From: Nitrospirota bacterium
GTDB lineage: Bacteria > UBA2233
Reading direction: 5' to 3'
DNA length: 64,000 bases
Assembly (NCBI GenBank): GCA_011620345.1
Contig: WOZJ01000071.1
Span: 16,580 to 80,579, forward strand
The translations under genes were made by a program, and so were the position numbers. The notes under the pieces were generated by a model, which worked only from the letters and a program-made list of their open reading frames with translations, had not been told where the DNA came from and searched no databases. The first letter of the stretch is position 1, and the number at the start of each line of letters is the position of its first letter. Positions 61,063-64,000 of the stretch are shown here, piece after piece.

Positions 61063-61503
61063 ATGTCGGTATTTGATGCGTTCAACATCGGGGCTTCAGG
61101 TCTTTCGGCCGAGAGGTTCCGGATGAACCTGGTCGCTTCGAACTTAGCCAACGCGAACGCGACCCGCTCGGAAGACGGCGGGGCCTACCGAAGAAGGGAT
61201 GCCGTGTTTTCGGCTCTTCCTTATGGTGAGGCAGAAAAAGGCGCTCTTTCCGGGGAACCAACTAGCCCGTTGGCCAAGGTTGGCGTGGTCGGAGTGGATA
61301 TCGATCAAAGAGACCCGAGGCGAATGTACGACCCTGGCCATCCAGACGCCGATGCCGCAGGGTATGTCTCTTACCCAAACATCAACGTGGTCGACGAAAT
61401 GGTCAACCTCCTCAATGCACAGCGCTCTTACGAAGCGAACGCCGCAGGGATCGATGCGGCCAAACAAATGGCCCTCAGGGCGCTTGAAATCGGGAGAGGA
61501 TAA
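61063..61503 (+). CDS. flgC: flagellar basal-body rod protein FlgC
   Basis: 146 residues. FNIGASGLSAERFRMNLVAS and NLANANATRSEDGG at the start and YPNINVVDEMVNLLNAQRSY with AKQMALRALEIGRG at the end are the FlgC pattern. AAGGAGGGTCT precedes the ATG at 61063. It forms the rod with FlgB, FlgF and FlgG. Confidence 0.95.
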   Translation: MSVFDAFNIGASGLSAERFRMNLVASNLANANATRSEDGGAYRRRDAVFSALPYGEAEKGALSGEPTSPLAKVGVVGVDIDQRDPRRMYDPGHPDADAAGYVSYPNINVVDEMVNLLNAQRSYEANAAGIDAAKQMALRALEIGRG

Positions 61504-61506
61504 GAA

Positions 61507-61827
61507 ATGGACCCTGCAATCACGCCGCTGGCCGCATACTATGCCGAGAAGGTATCCGGCATCGTCGCCGGGCCGTCGGCTCAGCCGGGGCAAAAAACAG
61601 ACCCGGCCGAATCGTTTTTCTCGATGCTCAATAAGGCGATGAACCAAGTCAATGACGACAAACTCCAAGCCGAGAGGAGCGCTGAAGAACTCTCTTTGGG
61701 CAGGAGCCGCGACGTCCATTCGACAATCATCGCGATGGAAAGGGCCGATACGGAGTTTCGCCTGCTTCAGCAGGTGCGCAACAAGCTCCTGGATAGTTAC
61801 AACGAGCTCTTTAGGATGTCCGTCTAA
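61507..61827 (+). CDS. fliE: flagellar hook-basal body complex protein FliE
   Basis: 106 residues. The C-terminal helix (DVHSTIIAMERADTEFRLL, QQVRNKLLDSYNELFRMSV) is diagnostic. FliE joins the MS ring to the rod. It starts three bases after flgC ends. Confidence 0.93.
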   Translation: MDPAITPLAAYYAEKVSGIVAGPSAQPGQKTDPAESFFSMLNKAMNQVNDDKLQAERSAEELSLGRSRDVHSTIIAMERADTEFRLLQQVRNKLLDSYNELFRMSV

Positions 61828-61829
61828 GC

Positions 61830-63542
61830 ATGAATGCATGGCTCAAGCGCGTCTTTGAGGGCGCAAGGGAGCTTTTTGGGCGCTTAAGCCCCCTGCAAAA
61901 GGGCCTGGGTCTTGCAGGTTTAGGCCTTTTGCTTGCGTTGGCGCTGTTTTTCGCGTTTCGAGGGACTGAGCCGATGTATGCCCCTTTGTACAAAGGGCTT
62001 GCATCCTCGGATAGGGAGGCCGTTTTGGTTGAGCTCGAAGAAAAGAAGGTCTCCTACAGGGTCCAGGGCGAAACCAAAGAGATTTGGGTTCCAGCGGAGC
62101 AGGTGCGTGCCCTGAGGGCCGATTTGGCCAGCAAGGGCTTGCCGAAGGCGCTTCCTGTCGGGTTTGAGCTGTTCGATCAAACCAGGGTGGGGATTACAGA
62201 GTTTACCCAAAGGGTAAACCTCTTAAGGGCCCTTCAAGGGGAGTTGGAGCGCACCATCGAGACGATTGAGGGCGTGGAACAGGCGAGGGTGCATCTCGTC
62301 CTCCCTGACGAGACGCTTTTTGTGGAAGACGAAAAGCCTGCAAGCGCCTCTGTGGTCCTTAAGCTCAAAAGGGGGATAGATCTGGCCCCAGAGCAGGTCA
62401 AAGGGGTTTCCTTCCTCATGTCTCGTGCGGTCAAGGGGCTGGACCCAAAGAACGTTACGATCGTGGACGAACGGGGCAAAGTTCTAACCTTCGAAGAGGA
62501 CGAAAGCGCTGGGATAGCAAAGCTTACGAACACCCAGTTTCGGATTAAGCGGGCTTTTGAAGGGGAACTCGAGCGCAAGCTTCTTCAGATGCTCACTCCG
62601 GTTGTCGGAAAGCGCAAGGTACTCGTCTCTGCGTCTGCCATGCTCGATTTCTCCAAGGCGGAGCATACTCAGGAGACGTACGACCCAGACGCAACGGCAG
62701 TCCGCTCCGAAGAGCGAGAAAGAGAGTCGGAGGTAGGGCTGGGGCCTCCATCCCCTATCGGCGTGCCCGGCGTCATGACAAACGTGCCCGCTGCCGGGGG
62801 TCAGCAGCCTGCCCAACAGCAGGCGACGAACCAGCGCTCGAAATCGCACGACATCACAAACTACGAAGTTAGCAAACTGATTCGCCACGTCGTGGAGCCT
62901 TACGGGGTCATCCGAAGGCTTACCGTTGGGGTACTTTTGGATGGGAAGCGGCAAAACGGTCGTTACATCCCCTTGAACACTCAAGATCTGGCCAAGATTG
63001 ACGGCTTGGTGCGGGGGGCCATAGGCTATGATGAAAATCGAGGCGATCAAATCCGTGTGGTCAACATTCCGTTTGCCGAGGAAGGGGTTATGAACGAAAG
63101 GGAGCTTGCCCTCGAGATGGCCCGTCACGAGTTTTGGGTCAGCATGTTTAAACTAGGGATCGTCGCGCTTGGGCTGGTCCTGCTCGTATTTTTCGTGGTT
63201 CGTCCAGTATTGAGCTTTTTCTTCCCTCGAAGGCCCGCCGAAGCAAAAGGGGGTGCAGTTTTGGAAGAAGGAGCGCTCCCCGAAGAAGGGCTGAATGCCG
63301 AGATGCGCGGGCCTATCTTTCCCGAAGAAGGGGAGGGGACGCCTTTGCAGGCGAAACCTCCGTCAGAAAAGCCGGAAACGCAGCCTTCCACAACCAGTGA
63401 ACCGAAGTACTTCGACAGAATCCTGAGGGCAAGCGGAGAGAACCCGAAAGTTCTCGCAAAGGCCCTAGAGGTGCTTGTCAAGGGGCAAGAGGCCAAAAGG
63501 TCTCCCTCGTCACCAGCCGAGGTTGAAGCCGGGCAAGGTTAA
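61830..63542 (+). CDS. fliF: flagellar MS-ring protein FliF
   Basis: 570 residues. Two membrane helices (about 25-45 and 440-460) bracket the periplasmic ring-building region. The YscJ-like part has YAPLYKGLASSDREAVL, VLPDETLFVEDEKPASASV and VDERGKVLT. The C-terminal cytoplasmic tail (about 465-570), which normally binds FliG, is acidic, Pro-rich and low complexity at first and ends in a helix. It starts two bases after fliE. Confidence 0.95.
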   Translation: MNAWLKRVFEGARELFGRLSPLQKGLGLAGLGLLLALALFFAFRGTEPMYAPLYKGLASSDREAVLVELEEKKVSYRVQGETKEIWVPAEQVRALRADLASKGLPKALPVGFELFDQTRVGITEFTQRVNLLRALQGELERTIETIEGVEQARVHLVLPDETLFVEDEKPASASVVLKLKRGIDLAPEQVKGVSFLMSRAVKGLDPKNVTIVDERGKVLTFEEDESAGIAKLTNTQFRIKRAFEGELERKLLQMLTPVVGKRKVLVSASAMLDFSKAEHTQETYDPDATAVRSEERERESEVGLGPPSPIGVPGVMTNVPAAGGQQPAQQQATNQRSKSHDITNYEVSKLIRHVVEPYGVIRRLTVGVLLDGKRQNGRYIPLNTQDLAKIDGLVRGAIGYDENRGDQIRVVNIPFAEEGVMNERELALEMARHEFWVSMFKLGIVALGLVLLVFFVVRPVLSFFFPRRPAEAKGGAVLEEGALPEEGLNAEMRGPIFPEEGEGTPLQAKPPSEKPETQPSTTSEPKYFDRILRASGENPKVLAKALEVLVKGQEAKRSPSSPAEVEAGQG

Positions 63543-63568
63543 GGCGAAAACAAGGAATAGGTGCAACG

Positions 63569-64000
63569 ATGGAAGAACCGGCGCAGGAGGATTGGTTAGG
63601 TACGCGGCCAGAGGACGAGGCCTCGCGTGTAGACGATGTCGTCCGGTTTGGCGAACCTAGGGACAAAAGATCGGGCGGGGACGAGAGCACGCAGCAGATG
63701 CCGCTCGATTCGCTCACAAAGGCGCTTGTGATTTATTCCATTATGCCAAAGGACATGGTTGCGGCCGTCTCGCAAAGCCTAAGCCCGGAAACGCTCGAAA
63801 CCTTGCTTAAGGCGAAGTCGGAAAGGCGAATCGAAGGCTTCAGCGAGGATGCGGTCATGATCATCGTGGACGAGTTTATTTTCTTAATAGGCCATGTCTT
63901 GGGCGTTCTTCAAGAAAAAGAGGGAAGGACTGCCCAAGAGGAGCAAAAACAAGAGGAAGCGCCTTCTGCCCCCCAAGCAGAAGAACCACCTCCAACAACA
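63569..64000 (+). CDS. unidentified protein at the fliG position, cut by window end
   Basis: An ATG at 63569 opens a frame running off the window (144 codons visible). The first 50 residues are acidic and unordered. Residues about 53-85 (LTKALVIYSIMPKDMVAAVS, then SLSPETLETLLKA) weakly recall the N-terminal FliG domain. A stretch from about 115 (QEKEGRTAQEEQ) onward is rich in Glu, Gln and Pro. Standard order predicts fliG here, but the usual FliG N-terminal wording is not clear, so this may be a very divergent FliG or another motor protein. Confidence 0.55.
   Translation, partial: MEEPAQEDWLGTRPEDEASRVDDVVRFGEPRDKRSGGDESTQQMPLDSLTKALVIYSIMPKDMVAAVSQSLSPETLETLLKAKSERRIEGFSEDAVMIIVDEFIFLIGHVLGVLQEKEGRTAQEEQKQEEAPSAPQAEEPPPTT

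Overview
The window reads as a contiguous, gene-dense chromosomal segment of a flagellated, diderm (Gram-negative-type) bacterium of moderate GC. The outer-membrane side is shown by a TamB C-terminus, Lnt, lipoproteins and a CpoB-like protein. The gene orders phoH-pgpH-ybeY-corC-lnt, topA-trmFO-xerC-hslVU and argBDFGH-lysA-dapFAB-dapL resemble those I know from Nitrospirota and Desulfobacterota-like lineages. That placement is inference; no rRNA or other decisive marker is present.

Layout. 1-3.7 kb (+): partial tamB and an MscS channel. 9.8-3.7 kb (-): phoH, pgpH, ybeY, corC, lnt, all overlapping. About 10.1 kb (-): a tRNA-His. 10.3-15.1 kb (+): a tightly overlapping run of nfu, a circularly permuted ATP-grasp ligase, an alpha-E protein, a transglutaminase-like protease and two AstE/AspA-family proteins, the second of which has lost active-site residues. 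15.2-24.4 kb: an oligopeptide ABC transporter on the minus strand (oppA, oppB, an oppC-oppD fusion, oppF). It is split by a LexA-like repressor and a divergent operon encoding a RecA/RadA-like protein without a P-loop, a small helical protein and a family B DNA polymerase. 24.5-30.6 kb (+): two tandem exported Ntn-hydrolase (C45-like) proteins, two GNAT acetyltransferases, a SPASM-like/GNAT fusion and a FliS-like protein. A metallo-beta-lactamase-fold hydrolase lies on the other strand.

32.0-53.3 kb (+): 19 genes with almost no spacing, topA-sppA-trmFO-xerC-hslV-hslU-argB-argD-argF-argG-argH-lipoprotein-lysA-dapF-dapA-dapB-dapL-folK-lipA, closed by a strong hairpin. It couples topology and chromosome resolution, proteolysis, arginine and lysine/diaminopimelate synthesis (aminotransferase route) and cofactor synthesis. 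53.4-57.0 kb: Fe/Mn superoxide dismutase, a PolX whose polymerase site is broken but whose PHP domain is intact, a CpoB-like lipoprotein and a ferredoxin. 57.2-64.0 kb (+): a structured 5' leader, a lipoprotein, a degenerate GGDEF protein, an orphan FlhB C-terminal domain, a TPR-like exported protein, and flgB-flgC-fliE-fliF followed by a cut-off gene where fliG is expected.

Two parts deserve most attention. The first is the repressor-controlled PolB/RecA-like module: an operator-like palindrome overlies its -10 box, and it looks like a B-family analogue of the ImuA-ImuB-DnaE2 mutasome. The second is the peptide-metabolism neighbourhood (10.5-30.1 kb): ligase, alpha-E, transglutaminase, AstE enzyme/pseudo-enzyme pair, oligopeptide transporter, exported Ntn hydrolases and GNAT/SPASM proteins. 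It may make, modify, move or degrade an unknown peptide-like compound. The individual families are known; the combined roles are inference.
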